A stretch of 34,341 nt of DNA, taken from positions 1-34,341 of the forward strand of contig CAMCYB010000018.1 in the NCBI GenBank assembly GCA_945883615.1, in the 5' to 3' direction. The notes beneath the pieces are model-generated. The model saw only the letters and a program-made list of their open reading frames with translations. It ran no database searches and was not told where the DNA came from. Below, in pieces: positions 18,445-26,934 of this stretch. Every line of letters begins with the position of its first letter. The stretch's first letter is position 1. The DNA is from Bordetella parapertussis. GTDB lineage: Bacteria; Pseudomonadota; Gammaproteobacteria; Burkholderiales; Burkholderiaceae_B. The position numbers were made by a program, and so were the translations under genes.

Positions 18445-19260
18445 TCACTGACCTCGGCGCACCAAATCTTCAGCAATCACAATCGTAGCCTCAGTCGTAA
18501 AAGCCTTGGCCAGCAACATGTCAAGCACTTCAGCCGGTTTAATGCACTGAATATGCATCACCTCACCATCTTTATTAGCGGGAATGCAGTCGTCTGCTAA
18601 TACACATTCACTGGTTAGTACCCGTTCAATTTGGTAGCCTTCGGGCAACTGCCGTTGCATGACCGCAATTTGCCTAATCGGTGTGCGATCTTTAATTTGT
18701 TCAGGTGACAAACCGGCTTCTTCGTCGGTTTCACGAACCAGAGCTAAATCGTCAGGTTCACCGTAACCGACCAAACCGCCGACCAAAGTGTCCCACAAGC
18801 CAGGGTCAGTGGCTTTGTTTAATGCTCGTCTCGCAACCCACAATGCACCCGCCGTATTGCGCGCATGTAAATGCACTGCTCGTGTCGTTAAGCCCAGGGG
18901 GCGTACGACCCCCCGTTCGATTGCTGCAATAGATACGTCGCCTGCCCACACATCGAGAAGTTCGTTTCGCCAAGTGACGCAGCAACCCGCTTCATTTAGA
19001 CTTAACGCAACGTCAGATAATATTTCATTTAATAGGTGTTGTTTAGCAGGTGCCAATACCTCAACTGACTCGTCATGTATTTGAATACATTTAAGCCCTG
19101 CGAGAGCCAGCGCCGCCTCAGGATGAACCCAGCCACATGCAAAGCCCCCTATTAAGAGCTGCTTTGAACCCAGTTTGGGGGGTAATTTAGTTGCAAGTAG
19201 ATACTGATCAAGCAAAAACTTAACTGAATTTTTCGCTGCAACTGAAAGTGCTAATGACAT
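18445..19260 (-). CDS. DUF4743 / Nudix hydrolase
   Basis: 271-aa protein with an N-terminal DUF4743-like region and a C-terminal Nudix domain. The Nudix box is complete from Gly162 to Leu184: G-x5-E168-x7-R176-E177-x2-E180-E181-x-G183-L184. This arrangement is like the Nudix half of the yeast Tnr3 family, some members of which act on damaged or oxidised thiamine diphosphate; the substrate here cannot be told from sequence. The start at 19260 (MSLALSVAAK) has only a weak ribosome site. It is convergent with the antiporter gene and divergent from coxB, so it is probably transcribed alone. Confidence 0.9.
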   Translation of the reverse strand: MSLALSVAAKNSVKFLLDQYLLATKLPPKLGSKQLLIGGFACGWVHPEAALALAGLKCIQIHDESVEVLAPAKQHLLNEILSDVALSLNEAGCCVTWRNELLDVWAGDVSIAAIERGVVRPLGLTTRAVHLHARNTAGALWVARRALNKATDPGLWDTLVGGLVGYGEPDDLALVRETDEEAGLSPEQIKDRTPIRQIAVMQRQLPEGYQIERVLTSECVLADDCIPANKDGEVMHIQCIKPAEVLDMLLAKAFTTEATIVIAEDLVRRGQ

Positions 19261-19283
19261 GTACGTTATTTCCCACTAGTTGA

Positions 19284-19341
19284 TTGACCTATTGTAAAGT
19301 ATGGGTATACACAATACATAATCATAAAGCTTGGTTATAAT
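19284..19341 (+). promoter_or_regulatory. Candidate promoters of the cox cluster
   Basis: Two sigma-70-like arrangements lie 107-164 bp before coxB. One is TTGACC (19284-19289), 16 bp, TATACA (19306-19311). The other is a perfect TATAAT (19336-19341) with a poorer AATACA box 17 bp upstream. Both are by-eye matches; which is used is unknown. Confidence 0.45.
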
Positions 19342-19447
19342 CTGTGGAAATTAAGTAAAAAATTATTTATTAACTAAGCCTATCATCGGTCATCGGTCTT
19401 TGCTTTGAGAGCAAACTGATCTCTGGTCACTAAGTTTTGAGGTAAGC

Positions 19448-20602
19448 ATGACGAAGTTGAAACACAGTCTTTTGGCCTGTACGCTACTCGCAAGTGGCGC
19501 ATCTTTTGCTCAAGTTAAAGATATGCCGGGCGGCCCTGCAGTAAATCAGCTCAACTTGCCGGTTGGCGTGACGCAAATTGCGCAAGATATTGCATGGTTG
19601 CATTGGCTAATGCTAATTATCTGTTTGGTCATATTTGTTGCCGTATTTGGTGTGATGTTTTACTCAATTTGGGCGCATCGCAAATCAAAAGGCCATAAAG
19701 CAGCCACCTTTCACGAGCATGTTGGGGTTGAAATCGCCTGGACAATCGTTCCGTTTCTTATTGTTATTGGTATGGCCTTGCCCGCTACCCGCACGGTTGT
19801 CGCCATGAAAGACACGTCCGGTTCAGACATGACAATTAAAATCACGGGCTACCAATGGAAATGGGGCTATGAATACGTCGATGGCCCTTCAAAAGGTATC
19901 AATTTTCTTTCAAATATGTCGACCCCATTGGCTCAAATTGAAAACCGCGAGCCCAAGGGTGAGTTTTATTTAATGGAAGTTGATAACCCATTGGTTGTAC
20001 CTGTAGGTAAAAAGATTCGCTTACAAATTACAGCGGGTGACGTGATTCATGCTTGGGCTGTGCAATCGCTTGGTGTCAAGCAAGACGCCATACCGGGCTT
20101 TTTACGCGACACATGGTTTCGTGCAGAGGTACCCGGCACTTACCGCGGTCAGTGCACAGAGTTATGTGGCAAAGAACACGCATTTATGCCAATTGTCGTT
20201 AAAGTCTTGCCAGCAGCCGAATACGCGGCTTGGGTTGACGGCCAACAACAAATTCTCGCCAAAGGCGCAGAAGATCCCAATAAACAATGGACTTCTGCTG
20301 AACTGGTAACTAAAGGTACAAAACTATACGGTTCAATGTGTATGTCATGCCACCAAGCGAATGGTGCAGGCATAACAGGTGCTTTCCCGGCGCTTGATGG
20401 CAGCAAAATAGTGACGGGTCCCAAGGCTGATAACGTTGCCATTATGCTTAAAGGCAAGCCGGGTACAGCGATGCAGTCATTTGCTCAGTTAAGTGATACT
20501 GAGCTCGCCTCACTGATTACTTACTCGCGTCAATCATGGGGTAACGGCGGCAACGGTCAAGACTCAGTTGTGATGCCTGCTGACATTCAGGCAGCCCGTT
20601 AA
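19448..20602 (+). CDS. coxB: Cytochrome c oxidase subunit II with fused cytochrome c domain
   Basis: Accepts electrons for the terminal oxidase. The 384-aa protein has a signal peptide ending SFA|Q, two membrane helices (about 48-74 and 95-115), the CuA domain with ligands His201, Cys236, Glu238, Cys240, His244 and Met247, and a C-terminal cytochrome c domain with heme attachment CMSCH at 298-302 and likely axial Met342. The fused cytochrome c makes this a caa3-type subunit II. GAGG lies 4 bases before the ATG. It is the first gene of the oxidase cluster, with coxA 132 bp downstream. Confidence 0.97.
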   Translation: MTKLKHSLLACTLLASGASFAQVKDMPGGPAVNQLNLPVGVTQIAQDIAWLHWLMLIICLVIFVAVFGVMFYSIWAHRKSKGHKAATFHEHVGVEIAWTIVPFLIVIGMALPATRTVVAMKDTSGSDMTIKITGYQWKWGYEYVDGPSKGINFLSNMSTPLAQIENREPKGEFYLMEVDNPLVVPVGKKIRLQITAGDVIHAWAVQSLGVKQDAIPGFLRDTWFRAEVPGTYRGQCTELCGKEHAFMPIVVKVLPAAEYAAWVDGQQQILAKGAEDPNKQWTSAELVTKGTKLYGSMCMSCHQANGAGITGAFPALDGSKIVTGPKADNVAIMLKGKPGTAMQSFAQLSDTELASLITYSRQSWGNGGNGQDSVVMPADIQAAR

Positions 20603-20734
20603 ATTAATTTTTTTTTCTAAAGCATTGACGCATTACGATTGCCGAATTAAGTTAAATTAAATCAAAGCAAATATAGCAACTGAAAGATGCTCTTTTAAAC
20701 AGGGCACATCCATTTTAGAAGGTTAGGAGTCAAT

Positions 20735-22363
20735 ATGAGCAGCGTAACCGTAGACCAAATTCCGGGAAAGGGCCAAGATATAGCCCACGACCACAGCGGC
20801 CACGACGAACATCACGGCATACCACATGGTTGGCGTCGATGGTTGTTTGCAACCAATCACAAAGATATTGGTACCATGTACCTGCTCTTTTCTTTAATTA
20901 TGCTTTTTGAGGGTGGCATTCTTGCCCTCTTGTTGCGCACAGAACTGTTCATGCCGGGTATTCAGTTTTTCCGCCCAGAGCTATTTAACCAGTTCACCAC
21001 CATGCACGGTTTGATCATGGTGTTTGGCGCCATCATGCCAGCCTTCGTAGGTTTTGCAAACTGGATGGTACCGTTGCAAATTGGCGCATCAGACATGGCC
21101 TTTGCGCGCATGAATAACTTCAGTTTTTGGCTCTTGCCCGTAGCGGCAGTGTTGCTGACGATGTCGTTCTTTGTGCCAGGTGGTGCCACTGCCGCCGGTT
21201 GGACACTTTACGCACCGCTCACCATGCAAATGGGCCCTGGAATGGATCTCGCTATTTTTGCGATTCATATTATGGGGGCGTCATCAATCATGGGTGCCAT
21301 CAATATCGTTGTAACGATTTTGAACATGCGAGCACCTGGCATGACGTTAATGAAAATGCCTTTGTTTTGCTGGACATGGCTCATTACCGCATATCTGCTG
21401 ATTGCTGTGATGCCTGTTTTAGCAGCTGCCATGACAATGGTCTTAACAGACCGTCATTTCGGTACCGGTTTCTTTAATGCCGCAGCTGGTGGTGACCCCG
21501 TGTTGTACCAGCACATTTTCTGGTTTTTTGGTCACCCAGAGGTTTACATTATGATCTTGCCGGCATTCGGCATCATTTCAGCGATTGTTCCTGCCTTTGC
21601 TCGTAAGCCTTTATTTGGTTACGCTTCAATGGTCTATGCCACAGCATCTATTGCAATTTTGTCATTCATTGTGTGGGCACACCATATGTTTACAACGGGT
21701 ATGCCGGTAACGGCCCAGTTGTACTTTATGTATGCCACCATGTTGATTTCTATCCCTACGGGCGTAAAAGTCTTTAACTGGGTCGCCACCATGTGGAAAG
21801 GCTCTATGACTTTTGAAACCCCCATGTTGTGGGCGATTGGTTTCATCTTTGTATTTACCATTGGTGGCTTTACCGGCATGATCTTGTCAATGGCTCCAAT
21901 TGACATTCAGTTGCACGATACCTACTACGTTGTGGCTCACTTCCATTACGTGTTAGTGGCTGGCTCGCTATTTGCCTTGTTTGCAGGCGCCTATTATTGG
22001 CTCCCAAAGTGGACAGGTCGTATGTATGATGAAAACTTAGGTAAGTGGCACTTCTGGACAAGTATGGTTTCCTTCAACATTACTTTCTTCCCCATGCACT
22101 TTTTGGGCCTAGCGGGTATGCCACGTCGTTACGCTGATTACGCTGCACAATTTACTGACTTCCACATGATTGCCACCGTTGGCGCCTTCTTGTTTGGCTT
22201 CTCTCAGTTAATTTTTGTATGGGTTTTGGTTAAAGCATATTCTGGCAAGGGTGCGCAAGCCGCAGCAAAGCCATGGGAAGGTGCTGAAGGCCTAGAATGG
22301 ACCGTGCCTTCACCTGCACCATTCCATACCTTTGAAACACCACCTGTTTTAGCACGTACTTAA
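20735..22363 (+). CDS. coxA: Cytochrome c oxidase subunit I
   Basis: Catalytic subunit of the aa3/caa3 oxidase: reduces oxygen at a heme a3-CuB site and pumps protons. The 542-aa protein keeps all key residues: heme a ligands His91 and His404, heme a3 ligand His402, CuB ligands His267, His316 and His317 with cross-linked Tyr271, Glu269 and Asp120 of the D channel, Lys345 of the K channel. Twelve membrane helices are expected. The first 31 residues are unusually rich in histidine ([14 protein letters not shown]), as is common in related species. A strong TTAGGAG ribosome site precedes the ATG. Confidence 0.98.
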   Translation: MSSVTVDQIPGKGQDIAHDHSGHDEHHGIPHGWRRWLFATNHKDIGTMYLLFSLIMLFEGGILALLLRTELFMPGIQFFRPELFNQFTTMHGLIMVFGAIMPAFVGFANWMVPLQIGASDMAFARMNNFSFWLLPVAAVLLTMSFFVPGGATAAGWTLYAPLTMQMGPGMDLAIFAIHIMGASSIMGAINIVVTILNMRAPGMTLMKMPLFCWTWLITAYLLIAVMPVLAAAMTMVLTDRHFGTGFFNAAAGGDPVLYQHIFWFFGHPEVYIMILPAFGIISAIVPAFARKPLFGYASMVYATASIAILSFIVWAHHMFTTGMPVTAQLYFMYATMLISIPTGVKVFNWVATMWKGSMTFETPMLWAIGFIFVFTIGGFTGMILSMAPIDIQLHDTYYVVAHFHYVLVAGSLFALFAGAYYWLPKWTGRMYDENLGKWHFWTSMVSFNITFFPMHFLGLAGMPRRYADYAAQFTDFHMIATVGAFLFGFSQLIFVWVLVKAYSGKGAQAAAKPWEGAEGLEWTVPSPAPFHTFETPPVLART

Positions 22364-22384
22364 GATAAAGCAGAAGCATTAAAA

Positions 22385-22408
22385 GTAAGAGTAAGAGTAA
22401 GAGTAAGA
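22385..22408 (+). repeat. Hexanucleotide tandem repeat (GTAAGA)4
   Basis: Four perfect head-to-tail copies of GTAAGA, flanked by partial copies, in the gap between coxA and the small assembly protein gene. It is a simple sequence repeat able to change length by slippage. It sits 49 bp before the next start codon and could alter spacing or mRNA folding; effect unknown. Confidence 0.9.
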
Positions 22409-22456
22409 AAAGTAGTCGTCGTAAATTAAATTAACTGAAATACTTTTGATATCGAT

Positions 22457-22573
22457 ATGACACCTGAACAACGCCGCAAGAACAAACGAACGGGCCTTAT
22501 ACTTTTAGTGTTTGTTGTTGCGGTGATGATATGGGTGATCTATCGCCAAGTCGAATTAATCTACATGAGTTAA
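22457..22573 (+). CDS. Cytochrome oxidase small assembly protein (38 aa)
   Basis: A 38-aa single-pass membrane protein starting MTPEQRRKNKRTG and followed by a hydrophobic helix (about residues 14-29). The charged MTPEQRR opening and the place just after coxA match the small assembly proteins that Burkholderiales encode between coxA and ctaG. No Shine-Dalgarno is obvious. Its exact role is unknown; family naming links it to oxidase assembly. In related genomes ctaG (cox11) follows directly; here DUF2970 comes next, 68 bp after the stop. Confidence 0.85.
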   Translation: MTPEQRRKNKRTGLILLVFVVAVMIWVIYRQVELIYMS

Positions 22574-22641
22574 TTGATTATTTTTAATTTGATTGTATTG
22601 CTGCCAAATGCTATAAACCGAATGAATGTTTTGAGTTGTTG

Positions 22642-22866
22642 ATGACCGAATCGCAGTCTATTGAACGTAAACTTAACTTCTTGCAAACCCTAAAAGCAGT
22701 CATATGGGCCATGTTTGGAGTGCGTCGTAAAGCGGGTTTGCGAGAAGATATCGGCAAGCTCAACCCTTTTTACTTAGCGCTGACGGGCATTATTTTTGGT
22801 ATCGTATTTGTTACCTCTCTGGTATTGTTAGCCAAATGGGTAGTTACTATGGCGGTGACAGGGTAG
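22642..22866 (+). CDS. DUF2970 membrane protein
   Basis: 74-aa protein with one C-terminal membrane helix (about 45-70) after a charged N-terminal half (LNFLQTLKAVIWAMFGVRRKAGLREDIGKLNP). It matches the DUF2970 family, found almost only in beta- and gammaproteobacterial cox clusters just before coxC. The ATG at 22642 is chosen over upstream TTG codons. Function unknown; conserved position suggests a part in oxidase assembly or stability. Confidence 0.9.
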   Translation: MTESQSIERKLNFLQTLKAVIWAMFGVRRKAGLREDIGKLNPFYLALTGIIFGIVFVTSLVLLAKWVVTMAVTG

Positions 22867-22934
22867 TTTTTTTTTGCATTAACGTATTACTCGTAAGATT
22901 ACATATTCATTAATATCAGTACCAGGAGATCTAC

Positions 22935-23810
22935 ATGAGTGCTGCAGGCCACTCCATTACAAAAGAGGCACCTTATTATTACGTGCCCGCTGATTCAGCC
23001 CACCCTGTCACGGCTAGCGTTTCACTATTAGTCATGATGCTAGGCGCAAGCGCTTGGGTGAATGACTATTCGATGGGTAAATGGGCTGTGTACGCTGGCT
23101 TAATAGCTTTGCTAGCGGTTTTGTATTTTTGGTTTGCTGATGCAATTAGAGAATCACAAAATGGTTTGAATAGTAAGCGTGTCGACTTATCGTACCGCTG
23201 GAGCATGAGCTGGTTTATTTTTTCTGAAGTCATGTTCTTCGCCGCTTTTTTTGGTGCGCTATGGTACATACGTGTCGTAACCACCCCTTGGCTGGGTGAC
23301 CTTGACCATAAAATGTTGTTATGGCCTGAATTTAGCGCAGTATGGCCCAACATGGGCCCTGCGGGCATTATTGAAAACTTTGAAGTGATGGGCCCATTTT
23401 GGTTGCCTACCATCAACACAGCGTTGCTCTTGACTTCAGGCGTCACGCTAACTTTTGCTCACCACGCACTTCGTGCCAATCACCGCCGTAGCACAGTGTT
23501 ATGGTTAGCTGCGACAGTTTTATTAGGTTTTATTTTTGCAGGTGTTCAAGCTTACGAATATGTTTATGCTTATTCTGCTTTAAATCTTCGTTTTGATTCC
23601 GGTGCCTTTGGCTCATTGTTTTACATGTTGACGGGCTTTCACGGCTTTCACGTCATTTTAGGCGCGATCATGTTGACGGTGATTTTGATTCGCGTTTCAA
23701 AAGGTCACTTCACGGCAGATAATCATTTCGGCTTTGAAGGTGCGGCATGGTACTGGCACTTTGTTGACGTTGTATGGCTTGGTTTATATTTATTTGTTTA
23801 TTGGTTTTAA
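22935..23810 (+). CDS. coxC: Cytochrome c oxidase subunit III
   Basis: Third core subunit of the oxidase, 291 aa, seven membrane helices expected. Family segments: YKWG-like N-terminal region, SEVMFFAAFFGALWYI, TINTALLLTSGVTLTFAHHAL, and the C-terminal LTGFHGFHVILGAIML and AAWYWHFVDVVWLGLYLFVYWF. Subunit III binds lipid and keeps the proton-pumping site stable. AGGAG lies 7 bases before the ATG. It is followed by a strong terminator at 23832, so the structural transcription unit probably ends here. Confidence 0.97.
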   Translation: MSAAGHSITKEAPYYYVPADSAHPVTASVSLLVMMLGASAWVNDYSMGKWAVYAGLIALLAVLYFWFADAIRESQNGLNSKRVDLSYRWSMSWFIFSEVMFFAAFFGALWYIRVVTTPWLGDLDHKMLLWPEFSAVWPNMGPAGIIENFEVMGPFWLPTINTALLLTSGVTLTFAHHALRANHRRSTVLWLAATVLLGFIFAGVQAYEYVYAYSALNLRFDSGAFGSLFYMLTGFHGFHVILGAIMLTVILIRVSKGHFTADNHFGFEGAAWYWHFVDVVWLGLYLFVYWF

Positions 23811-23831
23811 TTAAACCTGTTGGCAATACAA

Positions 23832-23860
23832 AAGAGCCGGGCAACCGGCTCTTGTTATTT
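23832..23860 (+). terminator. Intrinsic terminator after coxC, possibly bidirectional
   Basis: Perfect 9-bp stem AAGAGCCGG / CCGGCTCTT (23832-23840 and 23845-23853) closed by a GCAA tetraloop, then GTTATTT. It lies 21 bp after the coxC stop. The minus strand also gives T-rich sequence after the stem, which would serve the convergent twin-transmembrane gene. Confidence 0.88.
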
Positions 23861-23946
23861 GATGTCTAACAAATAGTTTTCTGCGAAATTAAGCCTATGT
23901 GTTTTTGAATGCCCACACTGAGCAATAGCAGGTGAGGCTTACTTTT

Positions 23947-24150
23947 TTAGGGTTTAAAACCTGTTGCACTGATCAAGCCAAAATAATTGGCAGCTAATAG
24001 GCATAAGAAAAGCACCACTGACAAACCTATACGAACAGTCAAAGCGTTTACAGTGCGGTTGCTAGCACCTTTGTCGCGCATTAAGTAAAAAAGCGCTGAA
24101 CCAAGACTACCTAAAATAGTCAAAAAAATGATGATGACAGCAATACGCAT
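23947..24150 (-). CDS. Twin transmembrane protein (DUF2909-like)
   Basis: 67-aa protein with two hydrophobic helices (about 3-23 and 40-60) joined by a charged loop (MRDKGASNRTVNALTVR). This is the small twin-transmembrane protein that sits between coxC and surf1 in many Burkholderiales, often in the opposite direction as here. AGAGG lies 6 bases before the ATG, which supports translation. Function unknown; its place suggests a link to the oxidase. It is divergent from surf1 with only 38 bp between starts, so the two promoters must overlap or lie inside the genes. Confidence 0.85.
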   Translation of the reverse strand: MRIAVIIIFLTILGSLGSALFYLMRDKGASNRTVNALTVRIGLSVVLFLCLLAANYFGLISATGFKP

Positions 24151-24188
24151 ATTTAACCTCTAAAAGATCGATAAATCATAACGCAACC

Positions 24189-25052
24189 ATGACAAAAATT
24201 GTCGCATATCCCTCACAACAAAAGCAATTTTCAGGCAAGAAGCAGCTTGTTGGTGTTGTGTTGTTACTGGCAATGGGGTTGGTCTTTATATCCCTAGGGC
24301 GTTGGCAGTTAAGCCGTGCAGACGAGCGACGTGCAATTGCTGAGTCAATTGAAGTGGGTCGAGCACAACCACCCATACAATTGAATGCGGCCACCCCTGA
24401 AACTGACCTAGTCGATTGGCGCTCAGCTTCAGTGCAAGGCACATGGGCACCACGCTTTACCGTGTTGCTAGATAACCGCAATCTAGACGGTCGCCCTGGC
24501 TATTGGGTGGCAACTCCCTTAATAAATGTAGATGGTAGTGCAGTGTTGGTGCTACGCGGTTGGTTGCCCCGCTTAATTGCCCTAATGCCTGCAGGTACAT
24601 CGACTGTTCAAGTTGTGCCTCAGTTATCAATCAGTACCCCCACTGGTTTGCAGCAGGTGGTGGGTGAGATGACGCCCCATGTACCACGACTTTATGAATT
24701 AAAGGCAGATCAATCGTTACAAATGGCTCCAGCGTCAGCTCTGACAGAGCAACCTTCAACCACATCAAATCAGTTAAGCCCTCAAATAATTGAGGCAGAT
24801 ATTCGGCAATTGCCTACCGTACAAAACCTTCAGCTTGATGTGTTGGCAAAAGTGACAGGCTTAAAACTGCTCCCTATTGTGTTAAAACAAACCTCACCTG
24901 CACCAGATGATCTAGTGAGGCAGTGGGCGGGCCCTTCAATTGATTCCGATACCAATATGGGTTATGCCATGCAATGGTTTGCTTTTGCAGCGATTGCCAT
25001 GACTGCAGCAGGCGTATTAGCTTGGCGAGGCTTAAAGCATGCCAAAATATAA
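24189..25052 (+). CDS. SURF1 family oxidase assembly protein
   Basis: 287-aa inner-membrane protein with a helix at each end (about 20-37 and 262-281) and a periplasmic domain between. The family marks LGRWQLSRADERR near residue 37, the LDNRNLDGRPGYWVATPL stretch, VLRGWLPR, and the C-terminal MGYAMQWFAFA are all present. SURF1 takes part in placing heme a in subunit I. The start ATG at 24189 has no clear ribosome site. It begins the assembly-factor part of the cluster. Confidence 0.93.
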   Translation: MTKIVAYPSQQKQFSGKKQLVGVVLLLAMGLVFISLGRWQLSRADERRAIAESIEVGRAQPPIQLNAATPETDLVDWRSASVQGTWAPRFTVLLDNRNLDGRPGYWVATPLINVDGSAVLVLRGWLPRLIALMPAGTSTVQVVPQLSISTPTGLQQVVGEMTPHVPRLYELKADQSLQMAPASALTEQPSTTSNQLSPQIIEADIRQLPTVQNLQLDVLAKVTGLKLLPIVLKQTSPAPDDLVRQWAGPSIDSDTNMGYAMQWFAFAAIAMTAAGVLAWRGLKHAKI

Positions 25053-25100
25053 ATGTTTGGCAACAAACTTCTTTTTTTTGCAGTAAATTTGCTTTAAAGA

Positions 25101-25136
25101 TCAATAGAAACTTCAATAGAAACTTCAATTGAAACC
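25101..25136 (+). repeat. Three tandem 12-bp repeats before the SCO-like gene
   Basis: Two identical copies of TCAATAGAAACT (25101-25112, 25113-25124) and a third with two changes, TCAATTGAAACC (25125-25136). They lie in the 114-bp gap between surf1 and the next gene, starting 66 bp before its ATG. The third copy holds a TTCAATTGAA palindrome with the base before it. Confidence 0.9.
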
Positions 25137-25166
25137 TCCACAGCACGCATTCAACAACACATAGCC

Positions 25167-25820
25167 ATGACACAATCAGTCGAACACGCCTTACCAGCAT
25201 CATCACAAACGCAGCCTGCTAAAAAGCGTACTTTAAAACCGTTAATTATGGTTTTAGTATTAAGTTTGTCGCCAGTTGTTGCCGCCGTTTTAGTGTATTT
25301 CAACCCTGATTGGCGTCCCGATGGCAATACAAATTATGGTCAACTGGTCGAGCCGCAACGCCCTATGCCCACGGCAAAAGAGTTGCCGCTAACAAGTCTT
25401 GATGGCCAACCATTCGATATCAAAAATCTTAAAGGTCAGTGGTTGTTGGTCACGGCTGACAGTGGTGGTTGTGACGACGAATGCGCCAAAAAACTCTTTA
25501 TCTTGCGCAACACCCACGCCATGAACGGTAAAAATGTTGATCGCATCAGTCGTGTTTGGTTTGTAACAGATGACAAACCCATTCCGCAAAAAGTACTCGA
25601 TGCCTATGTGGGCACAGTGATTGTTAGAGCCGACCCGGCCACTTTAGCGCGCTATTTACCTGTTCCGCTTGGCCAACTTGAAACCGCAGCAGGCTTAGCC
25701 GACAACATGTGGATAATCGACCCCTTGGGTAACCTTATTTTGCAGTATCCGCGTGAAACCGATCCAATTAAGTTACGCAAAGATATTGGTAAATTATTGC
25801 ACTCTTCTAGAATAGGTTAA
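25167..25820 (+). CDS. SCO-like membrane thioredoxin-fold protein (oxidase assembly)
   Basis: 217-aa protein with one N-terminal membrane helix (about 24-45) and a periplasmic thioredoxin-like domain. It has a CxxxC motif (GGCDDECAKK, Cys102 and Cys106) as in SCO proteins. The downstream copper-binding histidine of SCO is not seen: the matching region reads NMWIIDPLGNLIL. It therefore may act as a thiol-disulfide protein rather than a copper carrier; this is inference. Homologues lie between surf1 and ctaA in many betaproteobacteria and are annotated only as cytochrome oxidase assembly or transmembrane proteins. The next gene starts 4 bp after its stop, so they are co-transcribed. Confidence 0.83.
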   Translation: MTQSVEHALPASSQTQPAKKRTLKPLIMVLVLSLSPVVAAVLVYFNPDWRPDGNTNYGQLVEPQRPMPTAKELPLTSLDGQPFDIKNLKGQWLLVTADSGGCDDECAKKLFILRNTHAMNGKNVDRISRVWFVTDDKPIPQKVLDAYVGTVIVRADPATLARYLPVPLGQLETAAGLADNMWIIDPLGNLILQYPRETDPIKLRKDIGKLLHSSRIG

Positions 25821-25824
25821 GACC

Positions 25825-26925
25825 GTGTCAACCTCAGTCACTATGCCCCAAACGATTGAAGAAAAACGCATCGCACGTTATCGCAAAATAGTTTTTCTAA
25901 CGTGGTTTATTACGCTTGATTTAATTATTTTTGGTGCGTTTGTGCGTTTGAGCGACTCGGGTTTAGGTTGCCCTGATTGGCCCGGGTGTTACGGCAAAGT
26001 GACCCCAATTGGTGCCATGTCTGAGATACGTGCAGCGGTTGAAGTGTTACCTGATGGCCCGGTAACCATACCTAAAGCCTGGATCGAAATGGTTCACCGC
26101 TATGTGGGTTCAATATTGGGCTTGCTCATTATGTCGATTGGTTTTATGGCGTGGCGTTGGCGCGACATCTTGGGCCGCACACCAACCCTCGCTTGGGTAA
26201 CCTTTATTGCTGTGTGTATTCAGGGCGCGTTCGGCGCATGGACTGTCACGCTTAAGCTGATGCCTATTATTGTCACAATTCATTTGCTAGGGGGCATGAC
26301 GTTGCTCTCTCTCATGACTTGGCTCGCAGCGCGTGAGAAAACCCATCTACCCATACAGCCTGAAAGTAAAAGCTACGTGGGTTGGGTTGCGGGCGCTGTA
26401 TTTTTGTTGTTTATGCAAATTGGTTTAGGGGGTTGGGTGAGCACAAATTACGCGGCCCTCGCCTGTATGGATTTCCCAACCTGCCACGGCAATTGGGTAC
26501 CCCCTATGGACTTTAAAAATGGCTTCTCTCTGGTGCGGGCTTTAGGTGAAATGCCGAATGGTGAAGCCATCTCACAAAATGCTTTGACCGCTATTCACTG
26601 GGTACATCGTAACTTTGCGTTTGTGATCATGGCATATATGGGTATTTTAACGTGGCGGTTGTGCAAAGACCCTGCCTTACGCGGACCTTCAAACTTAGTT
26701 TGGGCCTTGTTAGCCGCTCAGTTTTTCACAGGGCTTACAACAATATTCTTTCAGTGGCCCTTACTGATCGCTTTGTTACATAATGCAGGTGCCGCGGGCT
26801 TGGTGATTGCAACCATAACGCTCATGGTGCGCACGGCGGGTATTCAGCCTGCAAAGCCCTCTCGAGTGGCTAACGCCTCTGGCGAAAGTCTGAATCAGTC
26901 AGCACGCCAAGCAAAGTACGCTTAA
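25825..26925 (+). CDS. ctaA: Heme A synthase (COX15/CtaA)
   Basis: Oxidises heme O to heme A in the inner membrane. The 366-aa protein has about eight helices in two similar halves. Heme-ligand histidines appear in EMVHRYVGS (His91), VTIHLLGGM, IHWVHRNFAF and LLHNAGAAG; paired cysteines of the periplasmic loops appear in LGCPDWPGC (Cys49, Cys55) and again in ACMDFPTC. The start is a GTG at 25825, 4 bp after the previous stop, with AGG overlapping that stop region; an ATG six codons later has no ribosome site. ctaB follows after 9 bp. Confidence 0.96.
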   Translation: MSTSVTMPQTIEEKRIARYRKIVFLTWFITLDLIIFGAFVRLSDSGLGCPDWPGCYGKVTPIGAMSEIRAAVEVLPDGPVTIPKAWIEMVHRYVGSILGLLIMSIGFMAWRWRDILGRTPTLAWVTFIAVCIQGAFGAWTVTLKLMPIIVTIHLLGGMTLLSLMTWLAAREKTHLPIQPESKSYVGWVAGAVFLLFMQIGLGGWVSTNYAALACMDFPTCHGNWVPPMDFKNGFSLVRALGEMPNGEAISQNALTAIHWVHRNFAFVIMAYMGILTWRLCKDPALRGPSNLVWALLAAQFFTGLTTIFFQWPLLIALLHNAGAAGLVIATITLMVRTAGIQPAKPSRVANASGESLNQSARQAKYA

Positions 26926-26934
26926 AATTAAGAC

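Noticed and set aside
22381..22415. GTAAGA repeats as a possible CRISPR remnant
   Set aside because: The unit is only 6 bp with no spacers; a simple tandem repeat.
23066..23446. 126-codon minus-strand frame inside coxC
   Set aside because: coxC is complete and conserved here; the opposite frame shows no family features.
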